Positions 44,011 to 51,913 of a stretch of DNA of 64,000 nt are shown here, piece by piece; within the stretch, counting starts at the first letter, position 1; every line of letters starts with the position of its first letter. The position numbers were made by a program, and so were the translations under genes. The DNA is from an uncultured Lachnospiraceae bacterium (GTDB taxonomy: Bacteria; Bacillota; Clostridia; Lachnospirales; Lachnospiraceae), in NCBI GenBank assembly GCA_944381615.1, contig CALWLT010000035.1:46182-110181 (forward strand), in the 5' to 3' direction. The notes under the pieces are model-generated. The model saw only the letters and a program-made list of their open reading frames with translations. It did not search any database and was not told the origin of the DNA.

Positions 44011-45139
44011 TCAATATGTTTTCAAATTTTCTGCATGAATTAGTCCAATCAAATTTCAAAAGAATTTCTTGGTTCTTCTTATCAGTTTGTTTCATAATAT
44101 CTGGATGATTTATTACATAATCTATTTTTTTGTAAAGTTCTTTATAATTAAAATTTGTCAGGATAGCTGATTTTTCGCCAAAAAAGCTACGGAACGAGCC
44201 ATCCTCGAACTCAATTATTGGTAATCCACAAGCCATCATTTCAAGCGGCACGAGAGAAATATTTGTAATTGACGCCACCATACCAAAATCGACAGAATGA
44301 TATAATTTTTCCAATTCGCTTCTTTTTAATCTTCCCATATTTGTACCACAAAGGACCTTTTTTGCTTTATCCCATCCATACCAATAGACAGATAACTTTT
44401 TTCCATCTCTTTTAAATTCTTTTTCAAGCCCTGTAAGCATATATTGTAAAATAACAGGAATCCGTTTGGGATCTTCTTTTATATAAACAGCAAGCTTAAT
44501 TTCTTTTTTCTCTGTGTATTGTTCAAAATTCCTTTCTAAATAATGATACTCTTTTCTTTCAAAGGGAAAGGGTATGACATCAATAATCCCATCATTGCCG
44601 CATTCCTGTATAATTTTATTTTTATTCCATTGCCCCAGGCTTATCATGTGAAATCCCATTTTATATGTATTTCGTGCTAATAAGTATTTTTCTCCGTATT
44701 CGTAAAAATATGGCTCGTAATCCTGAACAAAATACATTTTATATCCCACTAATCTTTTTGCATAATAAGCCGTTTGCCAAGCTGTTGCAATTATTATATC
44801 TGATTCGGAAAAGGATTTAAATTGTACCACCGAGTATGGAAAATCATCGTAATTCGTTTTTGCATTTTTTCTAAAATCACACTCATTTTGAGATGAACAA
44901 ACCACAAATAAAATTTCATATTTATGTGATAAATATTCCGCAATCCGGAGAATGGATGTAGAACCTCCTGCAAATTGATACATGGATTCTACTACAAAGG
45001 CAATTTTCCTTATCTTCTCCAGATAAACATTATCGACTTTACAAAAATCCTCTTCTTGAATCAATTCAGCTATTTTTTTTATATCATAAAAGCGTTTAAT
45101 TTGCTTGTAACCTTCATTTAGACGTAATAAAATCCCCAT
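43991..45139 (-). CDS. WsaF-like family 4 glycosyltransferase
   Basis: 382 residues, GT-B fold. MYQFAGGSTSILRIAEYLS, YKMYFVQDYEPYFYEYGE and the C-terminal ISLVPLEMMACGLPIIEFEDG segment resemble the rhamnosyltransferase WsaF and related rhamnan-synthesis enzymes, so a deoxysugar donor such as dTDP-rhamnose is suggested, not shown. One-base overlap with the upstream GT2 gene. Confidence 0.85.
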   Translation of the reverse strand: MGILLRLNEGYKQIKRFYDIKKIAELIQEEDFCKVDNVYLEKIRKIAFVVESMYQFAGGSTSILRIAEYLSHKYEILFVVCSSQNECDFRKNAKTNYDDFPYSVVQFKSFSESDIIIATAWQTAYYAKRLVGYKMYFVQDYEPYFYEYGEKYLLARNTYKMGFHMISLGQWNKNKIIQECGNDGIIDVIPFPFERKEYHYLERNFEQYTEKKEIKLAVYIKEDPKRIPVILQYMLTGLEKEFKRDGKKLSVYWYGWDKAKKVLCGTNMGRLKRSELEKLYHSVDFGMVASITNISLVPLEMMACGLPIIEFEDGSFRSFFGEKSAILTNFNYKELYKKIDYVINHPDIMKQTDKKNQEILLKFDWTNSCRKFENILNGHPGD

Positions 45140-45900
45140 TAGAATTCCTTTTCCTGATAATATTTTTTTATAAGAAAAACAAAGAGATAATATCGCTCTC
45201 TTATTTTTTGATATATAGTTCTTCCTTTGCTGCCGCTACAGTTTTCTCCATGCCTCCTATACAAAATACATTTTTCATTTAAAAAAACGACTCTTTTCCT
45301 GAACAATTCGGCTACTTCACCAATCCACATATCATGCAAAAAAGGTCCTCTTGGCAATGGCAAAACCTGCCTGCAGAACTCATTTGTCATCGCTAAACAG
45401 CAACCATGATAACTACAATGTATTGCATTTTTTAACAAACCCCTTGACACTTTTTTTTCATGAAAAATTGTCCGATTTGCATTACTATTTAGATTTTGAT
45501 CTACAATATACCCATCATGCATTATTAAATCTGCATGCTCTTTCTTAAAACATTTTAAACATCTTTCAATTTTATTATCGAGCCACACATCATCTTGATC
45601 GCTCAAAAAAACATATTTTCCTTGTGAATGGTTCAAAGCATTATTAAAATTAGCTTGTATCCCCTTTTCTTCACAATTTAACACTCTAATGCATGCGTAC
45701 ATTTGACTGTATTTTAATAACATATCCCATGTTGAATCTACAGATAAATTATATGAAATGACTATCTCATCTTTTTCAAAATCAATTTGTCTCAAAATTG
45801 ATTCAAGTTGTTCCTTCAGATATTTTTCTCCGTTATATACTGCCATTGCAACAGATAATCTTTTTTCCATTTTTACCCAACACTTTTCACGATTTAACAT
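45139..45900 (-). CDS. Family 2 glycosyltransferase
   Basis: 253 residues as the longest frame; MEKRLSVAMAVYNGEKYLKEQLESI at 45870 is the more usual start. GT-A core with FLSDQDDVW (DxD) and MHDGYIVD, and a LHDMWIGEVAELF loop typical of rhamnosyl/galactofuranosyl-like GT2 enzymes. Directly follows the radical SAM gene (TAAATG). Confidence 0.88.
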   Translation of the reverse strand: MLNREKCWVKMEKRLSVAMAVYNGEKYLKEQLESILRQIDFEKDEIVISYNLSVDSTWDMLLKYSQMYACIRVLNCEEKGIQANFNNALNHSQGKYVFLSDQDDVWLDNKIERCLKCFKKEHADLIMHDGYIVDQNLNSNANRTIFHEKKVSRGLLKNAIHCSYHGCCLAMTNEFCRQVLPLPRGPFLHDMWIGEVAELFRKRVVFLNEKCILYRRHGENCSGSKGRTIYQKIRERYYLFVFLIKKYYQEKEF

Positions 45901-47358
45901 TTAACCAAACAAATACTTCCTCAATCTCCCAAACGCCTTCAGACTTCTCTTCAAATCTTCCGGATCCCGCAGACCAACTGCAAGCCGATGAAGAATATAT
46001 CTTATTCTCAAATAATATTTCTTTCTGGCATAATCGCAAAAGTCAACCATTTCCTTTCCGCTTAATCCAGGCAAATCCAGAACACAGTTATGCGTTCCAT
46101 CTTCTTTGCAATAATGACTGTATCCCTCTTTAATAAATCCGTTTTCCCTAGCCCACTGATACGCTTCTGTTCCTGGATAAGGAATCAATGGAAAAAACTG
46201 TGCCGTATCTGTATTCAGACAAAGTGCCAACTCCAGCGTTTTTTTCATAGTTTCTTTTGTTTCTCCACGGTTTCCTACCATATAGCAGGCATGAACCAGC
46301 AATCCTGCTTTCTTCGCATTTGCCACATACTGTTCAATCTGTTCCAGAGTTGTTCCCTTTTTTATATTATTTAAAATCTCCTGCGAACCGCTTTCGATCC
46401 CAGGTATAATCAGACGGCATCCTGCCCGTTTCATGGCTTTCATCGTTTCCAAATCCAGGTTGACTCTGGCATTACAAAGCCATTTCAGCCGTTTGGGAAT
46501 CTCTGCCTGACAAAGCAATTTACAGATCTCCAGCACCCGTTTTTTATTAACTGTAAATGTATCATCTTCAATTACAACCTCTTTCACATCCGGAAAATGT
46601 TCCGCAATATATTGAAACTCCCGAACTACATTTTCCGGACTCCGCAGGCGATACTGGTGTCCATGCATCGTCTGCGGATATACACAAAAAGTACATCGGC
46701 TCGGGCAACCTCTGCCGGTAAAAATCTGAATAGATGGATAATGCGCTGCAGCAAAAAAGTAATCTTTTGGATCCAGATATTTTTTAATGAACTCTGCTGC
46801 AAAGGGAATCTCATCCAACTCTGTCATATATTCCACATCTTCGTTCTGAAAAATTTCTCCGTCTTTCCGATAAGTCAATCCTCTGATCCCCGACAGGTCG
46901 TCTCCTGATTTCAATGCTCCCGCCAGCTCCAGAACCGTTTGATCATACTCCTTTCTTGCCACTCCATCGATCTGATTTCCCATCTCCAAAGTTTCTAGAA
47001 CAGTTGACGAAGGATGCGTTCCTACCAGCAAAATGAAAGCTTCTGGATACTGTCTTTTCAGTTTTTCGCCAAATCGGACATCACTCTCGATCGATGGAGT
47101 ACTGGTATCCAAAATGAACAGCCCCGTTTCTCCAGCATGTTCCCTGATATAAGCAAAACTTTGATTTTCGTCCCACTGTTTCGCAGGAGCATCCAGAAAT
47201 GCAATATCAAACCCTTTTTTTTCTGCATATGCAGCTGCATAGATCAGCCAAAGCGGATAATAAAGTGCTCCGCTCTTTGTAATCGCAGGACTTCTCGATT
47301 CTCTGGAAAATTTTCCGTATTCCGCCTTAAAAGGCGGATTGATAAAAAACAATTTCAT
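45901..47358 (-). CDS. B12-binding-domain radical SAM protein
   Basis: 485 residues. N-terminal cobalamin-type Rossmann domain (about 1-150, SIESDVRFGEKLKRQYPEAFILLVG, VARKEYDQTVLELA). The radical SAM barrel follows with the CxxxCxxC cluster C218, C222, C225 in GRGCPSRCTFC; ...LVHACYMVGNRGET is a typical late strand. No DxHxxG motif, as in most of this family. Such enzymes methylate or cyclise unactivated carbons on sugars, lipids or peptides; the EPS setting suggests modification of a sugar or lipid carrier (inference). GC is intermediate. Confidence 0.88.
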   Translation of the reverse strand: MKLFFINPPFKAEYGKFSRESRSPAITKSGALYYPLWLIYAAAYAEKKGFDIAFLDAPAKQWDENQSFAYIREHAGETGLFILDTSTPSIESDVRFGEKLKRQYPEAFILLVGTHPSSTVLETLEMGNQIDGVARKEYDQTVLELAGALKSGDDLSGIRGLTYRKDGEIFQNEDVEYMTELDEIPFAAEFIKKYLDPKDYFFAAAHYPSIQIFTGRGCPSRCTFCVYPQTMHGHQYRLRSPENVVREFQYIAEHFPDVKEVVIEDDTFTVNKKRVLEICKLLCQAEIPKRLKWLCNARVNLDLETMKAMKRAGCRLIIPGIESGSQEILNNIKKGTTLEQIEQYVANAKKAGLLVHACYMVGNRGETKETMKKTLELALCLNTDTAQFFPLIPYPGTEAYQWARENGFIKEGYSHYCKEDGTHNCVLDLPGLSGKEMVDFCDYARKKYYLRIRYILHRLAVGLRDPEDLKRSLKAFGRLRKYLFG

Positions 47359-47392
47359 TTTTCCTTTTCCCTCTGATAAATTTCTTATCTGT

Positions 47393-48181
47393 TCAATAAA
47401 GTTTTCCCTTTATATTACCGAATCCGGCTTTTATTCCCCTATATTTCAGCAAATTTTTTACTGTATACCAGCAAAAATAATAACATTTCTCCAACGTACT
47501 CAGTCCCACTGCCTGGTATACATCCCACGTCATTTTTGCCGCTCTTTTTTTATCCGAAGATTTGGATTGAGCCGAAAGACGGTAAATCAAAAGCGGCTCA
47601 TCTACTGCGTATGCGATTTCTCCGCTTCGCAGGATCTGCAACCATGCCGCATAATCCTCATGAATCGCATCGTTTCGCATTGGATATTGTTCAATCAGCT
47701 CTTTTCTTATCAATACGGAAGAACAGGAAATTAAATTTTGTTTTAAAAGCATCCTGTAACTTATCTGCTCAGGAACTCTCAAAATGTAAGTACTTTCCTT
47801 TCCGTTTTCACTAATGAATCCACTACCCGTATAAATGAAACGGACATTTAAGTATCTTCCGGAAAGAGCCATCTGTTTTTCCAGTTTATCCACTTTCCAT
47901 ATATCATCACTATCCAGAAAAGCAATCCATCTCCCCGATGCCTTTCTAACTCCTCTGTTCCGACTTTCGGATACTCCAAGATTAACCCGGTTTTTAAAAT
48001 AATGAATCCGCGAATCCCTGGCAGCCTCTTTTTTCACAATACTGGCTGTCGCATCCATAGAACAATCATCAATAACAAGAAGTTCCCATTCTTTGTATGT
48101 TTGATTTACGACTGACTGAATTGCTTCTCTGATGTGTTTTTCTGCATTATAAGCCGGCATAATCACACTGACTTCAGTCAT
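47393..48181 (-). CDS. Family 2 glycosyltransferase (EPS locus)
   Basis: 262 residues. GT-A: VSVIMPAYNAEKHIREAIQSV, LLVIDDCSMD and FLDSDDIWKVDKL (DxD). Probably acts second, on the product of the initiating sugar transferase encoded 25 bp upstream. GGAGAAC before the ATG. Confidence 0.9.
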   Translation of the reverse strand: MTEVSVIMPAYNAEKHIREAIQSVVNQTYKEWELLVIDDCSMDATASIVKKEAARDSRIHYFKNRVNLGVSESRNRGVRKASGRWIAFLDSDDIWKVDKLEKQMALSGRYLNVRFIYTGSGFISENGKESTYILRVPEQISYRMLLKQNLISCSSVLIRKELIEQYPMRNDAIHEDYAAWLQILRSGEIAYAVDEPLLIYRLSAQSKSSDKKRAAKMTWDVYQAVGLSTLEKCYYFCWYTVKNLLKYRGIKAGFGNIKGKLY

Positions 48182-48206
48182 AATCTGTTCTCCATTTCCA
48201 CACTTT

Positions 48207-49604
48207 TTATTCCGCTCTGCGGCTTTCCTCCCTCTGATACGTCTCTTCCCTCGTAATCGCGATCTCCTGCCCGGCTTCCATCCCTTCCGTGCTCTCCTTC
48301 ATAAACAGGATCTGCACGGTTTTCAGCATGATCTCAAAATCCAGCCGCAGGCTGTAATTCTGAATGTACATCAAATCCAGCTTCAGCTTGTCGTAGGCCG
48401 TTGTATTGTATTTTCCGTAGACCTGCGCGTAACCGGTCAGACCGGCTTTCACTTTCAGCCGGTAGGCAAACTCCGGAATTACCTTTTCGTATTCGGCGGC
48501 GATTTCCGGCCGCTCTGGCCGGGGCCCCACGATGCTCATATCGCCCTTCAGAATATTGAAAAGCTGCGGCAGCTCGTCGAAGCGGATCGCGCGGATGATA
48601 TGCCCGGTCTTTGTGATCCGATCGTCATGCTCGCCCGCCAGGCGGGCTACCCCGTCCTTTTCCGCGTCCTCCCGCATACTGCGGAATTTATAGACAAAAA
48701 AAGAACGGCCCCCTTCTGTCAGCCGTTTCTGCTTATAAATGATGCTGCCATGATCTTCGATTTTGATAAACAGTGCCACGACAGCCATCAGCGGCAGCGC
48801 CGGGATTAACGCCAGCCCTGCAACAATCAGATCCACCGCCCGCTTGCAGAAGCGCTGTTCGATGCTAAGCCCCGTATTGCGCGCCATCAGAAGCGGCGTG
48901 TCAAACATATGCTGGCTTTCCGCGCTGCGGATCAGCAGATCCGAGATTTTCGGCGTCGTGTAGGTGCGGATGCCTTTCCCGTAACAGTATTTCAAAAGGC
49001 GGTTGCGCTCATGGCTGGGAATGTCGCAGATGACCACACCCTGATACGACTCTGCCTCCTGCCGGATCCGATCCAGCCCCTCTGAAATATGTATCATGCT
49101 CCGGATTTCAAATCGATCCGTGCGCGTGCGCAGCTTGCGCATCAGCCCCAGCGCCGGCCGGTCGCCGTATACCAGCAGCACGCGGCGCGGCGGATAGGCG
49201 GTCAGATACAGGCGGTTTGTGACAACACCCCAAAGCACGGTATACAAAAGCTGCAGCAAAAACATGAGAAGCAGCGGAACCGGATTTTCCGCATGCTTGG
49301 TCAGAAGCGCAACCACCACATAAAACAGCGCATCGGCCATCAGGATTCCCAGTGCCTGGGAATAGATCAGGTTAAATACTTTCAGATACCCGACCTTCCA
49401 GCCGCCGTAGACTCTCGGCAGCCAAAACACCCAGAACAGGTAAAAAATCAGGATAACCCAGTGCCCCTTCTGCCAGTACTGTGTTTCCATCAGAGGACTG
49501 TAATAATTTTTCCAGACAAACCAGAACAGTCCCGCATGAAGGGCCAGCAGCGCCGCGCCGAATCCCATGCGGATCAACCGCTTATACTGTTCCTGATTAT
49601 TCAT
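48207..49604 (-). CDS. Polyprenyl-phosphate glycosyl-1-phosphate transferase (initiating enzyme)
   Basis: 465 residues. Four or five N-terminal helices (15-130), a Rossmann-like CoA-binding-type middle domain, and the PglC/WbaP catalytic domain from ~255: KRAVDLIVAGLALIPALPL, then IKIEDHGSIIYKQKRLTEGG and the SMREDAEKDG, RIRAIRFDELPQLFNILKGDMSIVGPRPERPEI blocks. Transfers a sugar-1-phosphate onto undecaprenyl phosphate, starting the repeat unit. High GC, unlike the genes after it; conserved head of the EPS locus. AAGGAG at the start. Confidence 0.93.
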   Translation of the reverse strand: MNNQEQYKRLIRMGFGAALLALHAGLFWFVWKNYYSPLMETQYWQKGHWVILIFYLFWVFWLPRVYGGWKVGYLKVFNLIYSQALGILMADALFYVVVALLTKHAENPVPLLLMFLLQLLYTVLWGVVTNRLYLTAYPPRRVLLVYGDRPALGLMRKLRTRTDRFEIRSMIHISEGLDRIRQEAESYQGVVICDIPSHERNRLLKYCYGKGIRTYTTPKISDLLIRSAESQHMFDTPLLMARNTGLSIEQRFCKRAVDLIVAGLALIPALPLMAVVALFIKIEDHGSIIYKQKRLTEGGRSFFVYKFRSMREDAEKDGVARLAGEHDDRITKTGHIIRAIRFDELPQLFNILKGDMSIVGPRPERPEIAAEYEKVIPEFAYRLKVKAGLTGYAQVYGKYNTTAYDKLKLDLMYIQNYSLRLDFEIMLKTVQILFMKESTEGMEAGQEIAITREETYQREESRRAE

Positions 49605-49688
49605 GTTTCCGACTCCTTATATTCATCTCTTTCCCTTTATCTCGTTTCCGTATATTGCGTAAACGGAATCCCGTGCCCTCGCAATTCC

Positions 49689-49898
49689 TCATTGCGAACG
49701 CTTCCTGTTTCCGTAAATTTCCTGATAACAGTCATAACAGAGCTGTCCCGCTCCCTCGATATAAAAAGCGCGAAATTCGATTGGCTGATCCGGCACAACG
49801 CGAATCTTTCTATGACAGCAGACACAGGTTTCCCACTGCGCTTCCTGCTCCGTTTTTCGCTCTGATTTCTGTTCTGTTTTTCCGCGATTCCCGTTCAT
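49689..49898 (-). CDS. Small CxxC zinc-finger-like protein
   Basis: 69 residues from ATG 49898 (GAGGAGG). Two pairs, CVCCHRK and CYDCYQ, about 30 residues apart, with a short hydrophobic FRAFYIEGAG between them. Probably a structural zinc ribbon. Lies between the second NusG-like gene and the sugar transferase; a role in the antiterminator complex is possible but unsupported. Confidence 0.6.
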   Translation of the reverse strand: MNGNRGKTEQKSERKTEQEAQWETCVCCHRKIRVVPDQPIEFRAFYIEGAGQLCYDCYQEIYGNRKRSQ

Positions 49899-49920
49899 TT
49901 CCGATCCGCCTCCTCTTCCC

Positions 49921-50493
49921 TCACACCTCATCCCCCTCCAGCCGGATCCCCAGCTGAATCCGCCGCTTCGTTCCCAGAAACGGCACCTCGATGATTACGC
50001 TTCTCTTCCTCAGCCTCTGTTTGACCATCCGGTCCAGATACTTTTCCAGCGCTCCCTGCGCGCGGACAATCGTTCCTTCCTCATCGACCTCCACCAGGGA
50101 GCGCCGCACCAGCCAGCGCTCCGGCGCCGCCAGGCGATCCAACCGGCAAATCTCTTCTTTTTCTTTCCCGCAGGCTTCCATCATATCCCACAGGAAACGC
50201 TCTTCTTCCTCATAAAGCGGCCAGAAATTCCCGCCCTCTCCCAGCAATTTGGAAAGCCGCGGTACCTGCTTCAGCCGGAAATAGAGCTGCTCCGGATCCG
50301 CAGTCTCCACAAATACATACGACGGAAACAGCGGTTCTATATGCAGCCGCAGCCTGCCTTCCACCCGCCAGATGCATTCCCGGTAAAGGATGAAGCAGCG
50401 CCGGTCCGCCTGCCACGCCGTCCCCATGACCCGCTCCATCATCCGCAGCAGCTCCTGTTCCCGCCCCGTCAGCGTCTGAATCACATACCACAT
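49921..50493 (-). CDS. NusG/LoaP-like antitermination protein 2
   Basis: 190 residues from ATG 50493 (AAAGGGAG upstream; longer frames are spacer). NGN domain opens WYVIQTLTGREQELLRMME and contains IEPLFPSYVFVET with the F-P-x-Y-x-F core of NusG. The C-terminal KOW-like domain ends SVIIEVPFLGTKRRIQLGIRLE, with GAL in place of GPF/GPL. Specialised NusG paralogues of this kind (LoaP) keep RNA polymerase going through long polysaccharide or polyketide operons. The 50494-50783 interval holds only degenerate pyrimidine-rich spacer. Confidence 0.85.
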   Translation of the reverse strand: MWYVIQTLTGREQELLRMMERVMGTAWQADRRCFILYRECIWRVEGRLRLHIEPLFPSYVFVETADPEQLYFRLKQVPRLSKLLGEGGNFWPLYEEEERFLWDMMEACGKEKEEICRLDRLAAPERWLVRRSLVEVDEEGTIVRAQGALEKYLDRMVKQRLRKRSVIIEVPFLGTKRRIQLGIRLEGDEV

Positions 50494-50783
50494 CGCAAGA
50501 CTCCCTTTCTGCCTGCTTTTGCCAGAACACTCTATTTCTTCCTGCCCGTTTTTTCCTGCCTGTCCGTCTTTTGGCATGGCTTCGCCATCCCGCGTCCAGG
50601 CCCGGGTTCCCCGTTTTCCGTCTGATCCGGCCAGAATCTCTGCCATGGCGTCTACCACAGCCGCACTTTGCCGTGTTTTTCGTTTTCACTCATTTCCACG
50701 TCCGGCCGTTTCGGCCGCTTTTCCATGTTTTTCCCGGCCTGCCGCGTTTTCCCCGCGCGTTTTTGCCGTCCCGATCTTGTCCG

Positions 50784-51365
50784 TCACGCGTCCGCCGTCC
50801 GCGCTCCTTTATCCGGCTTCGTCCGATCCTGTTCCAGCCGGATCCCGAACAGAATTTCCTGCCTGCGGTTAAAAAGCGGAATCTCCGCCACGGCAAACCG
50901 TTTGTGCAGATTCAGGCAGATTACCCGGTTCACATAAGGGCGCAGCACGCCGTGCGCCCGCACAATCTCCTTATGTTCGCCCACGGAAATCTCCGTGATA
51001 CCCATCGGCCGGTCCAACTCGGGCCCGCAGACATGCTGCAAAAATGCCAGATCCGCCGCGGCTACCGGGACAAACGCCGCCCGCGGCCCGCAGCAGAAAA
51101 ACTGCGGAAATTCCCTCGAAGCGCAGAGCGCCTGACAGAGCGGCTCCGGCTGCGCCGTGCGCACAAAGAGGTAACCGGGAAACATGACATCCTCCAGCAC
51201 ATGCAGCACGCCGCCGGAACGGAACACCTTCCGCTTGCGCAAAATCCGCACTGCAAAAGAAAGCGCCGGATTGCACGCCGCCAAACGGGACAGGAGTTCT
51301 ACCGCCTTTTCCTCACGGCCCGGCTGCGTCTTTAGAACGTACCAGCCTCCTTCTGTATCCCTCAT
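50784..51365 (-). CDS. NusG/LoaP-like antitermination protein 1
   Basis: 193 residues from ATG 51365 (AAAGGAGGGG). NGN domain with WYVLKTQPGREEKAVELLSR and MFPGYLFVRT, the F-P-G-Y-x-F NusG signature; the KOW-like C-terminus IVRAHGVLRPYVNRVICLNLHKR...RQEILFGIRLE parallels the second protein. First gene downstream of the invertible-looking promoter and 19-bp repeats. Differs from housekeeping NusG in length and KOW motif. Expected to bind a leader RNA structure and suppress termination along the EPS operon. Confidence 0.86.
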   Translation of the reverse strand: MRDTEGGWYVLKTQPGREEKAVELLSRLAACNPALSFAVRILRKRKVFRSGGVLHVLEDVMFPGYLFVRTAQPEPLCQALCASREFPQFFCCGPRAAFVPVAAADLAFLQHVCGPELDRPMGITEISVGEHKEIVRAHGVLRPYVNRVICLNLHKRFAVAEIPLFNRRQEILFGIRLEQDRTKPDKGARTADA

Positions 51366-51410
51366 TCGGCCCCTCCTTTGGAAGAACTTTCGGCCCTTCT
51401 GTGCCGTTCC

Positions 51411-51509
51411 TGTCCGTGACATCATGCAAAATCCGCGATCCCATGCAAAGTCCGTGATATCATGCAAAATCCGCGATACCACGCAAAGTCTGTGATACCA
51501 CGCAAAATT
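51411..51509. repeat. 19-bp tandem repeats in the EPS leader
   Basis: About five units of 19 bp (starts 51423, 51442, 51461, 51480, 51499). Plus-strand unit: CATGCAAAATCCGCGATAC with transitions at few positions; a degenerate partial unit precedes at ~51411. They lie between the first antiterminator gene and the left inverted repeat. Confidence 0.9.
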
Positions 51510-51534
51510 TCGTAGAATACCTTATTCCACGAAA
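51508..51534. repeat. Left 27-bp inverted repeat (candidate recombinase site)
   Basis: 12-bp arms TTTCGTAGAATA and TATTCCACGAAA (11/12 complementary) around CCT. Inverted relative to the right copy; 24 of 27 positions match. Confidence 0.8.
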
Positions 51535-51670
51535 AAAAGACACGCAAACGGTCCAGTTTACGCGCACTTTTGTCAGATTTCGGATTCTGTTTTCTGATCG
51601 AAGCGAAAGATTTTCAGAATATTTAAGATGTTTTAAGAAATTCCTAAGCTGTTTTTGCCGGAAACTTCTA

Positions 51671-51699
51671 TTGAAATCGGCAAATAGGCGTAGTATAAT
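51671..51699 (+). promoter_or_regulatory. Sigma-A promoter between the inverted repeats
   Basis: TTGAAA, 17-bp spacer, TATAAT. Points away from the EPS genes; expected start site ~51706, at the edge of the right repeat. No comparable minus-strand promoter is seen from 51366 to 51708. Confidence 0.8.
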
Positions 51700-51708
51700 A
51701 GACTAAAA

Positions 51709-51735
51709 TTTCATAGAATAAGGTATTCTGCGAAA
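51709..51735. repeat. Right 27-bp inverted repeat (candidate recombinase site)
   Basis: Arms TTTCATAGAATA and TATTCTGCGAAA (10/12 complementary) around AGG; reverse complement of the left copy with three transitions. Confidence 0.8.
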
Positions 51736-51756
51736 GATTTTGATCGGATCACAAAG

Positions 51757-51823
51757 AGACAGGACACTGCCTGATGAAACCATACATGGACATGCTTTCA
51801 TTTTGCAGCTTCCTGTCTTTTTT
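51757..51823 (+). terminator. Terminator downstream of the outward-facing promoter
   Basis: Nested stem AGACAGGA / TCCTGTCT, CTGC / GCAG, ATGAAA / TTTCAT, then six T. In the present orientation the promoter transcript would end here after ~115 nt. Confidence 0.7.
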
Positions 51824-51827
51824 ATTT

Positions 51828-51909
51828 CATTCGATTCCGTTTTTCATTCGATCCTCTTTTTCAGTTGATTCCATTTTTCATGCGATTCCGCCTTGATTCG
51901 ATTCCGTCC
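51828..51909. repeat. Degenerate 16-17-bp tandem repeats
   Basis: Five units of CATTCGATTCCGTTTTT type, each with several changes, between the terminator and the dehydrogenase stop codon. No gene. Confidence 0.75.
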
Positions 51910-51913
51910 GCGC

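Larger units (their letters stand above)
51508..51735. other. Candidate invertible promoter element (inverton) of the EPS locus
   Basis: Two 27-bp inverted repeats (51508-51534 and 51709-51735) bracket ~174 bp holding one near-consensus sigma-A promoter on the plus strand. Recombination between the repeats would flip the promoter to read the EPS operon on the minus strand. No recombinase gene is in the window, so a trans-acting one is needed. Confidence 0.65.

Noticed and set aside
51423..51509. Possible CRISPR array
   Set aside because: 19-bp units are directly adjacent with no spacers, and no cas gene is present.
51774..51895. Short frame starting ATGAAACCATAC inside the terminator region
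   Set aside because: It overlaps the hairpin and pyrimidine-rich repeats, lacks a ribosome site and runs into the antisense of the dehydrogenase gene.
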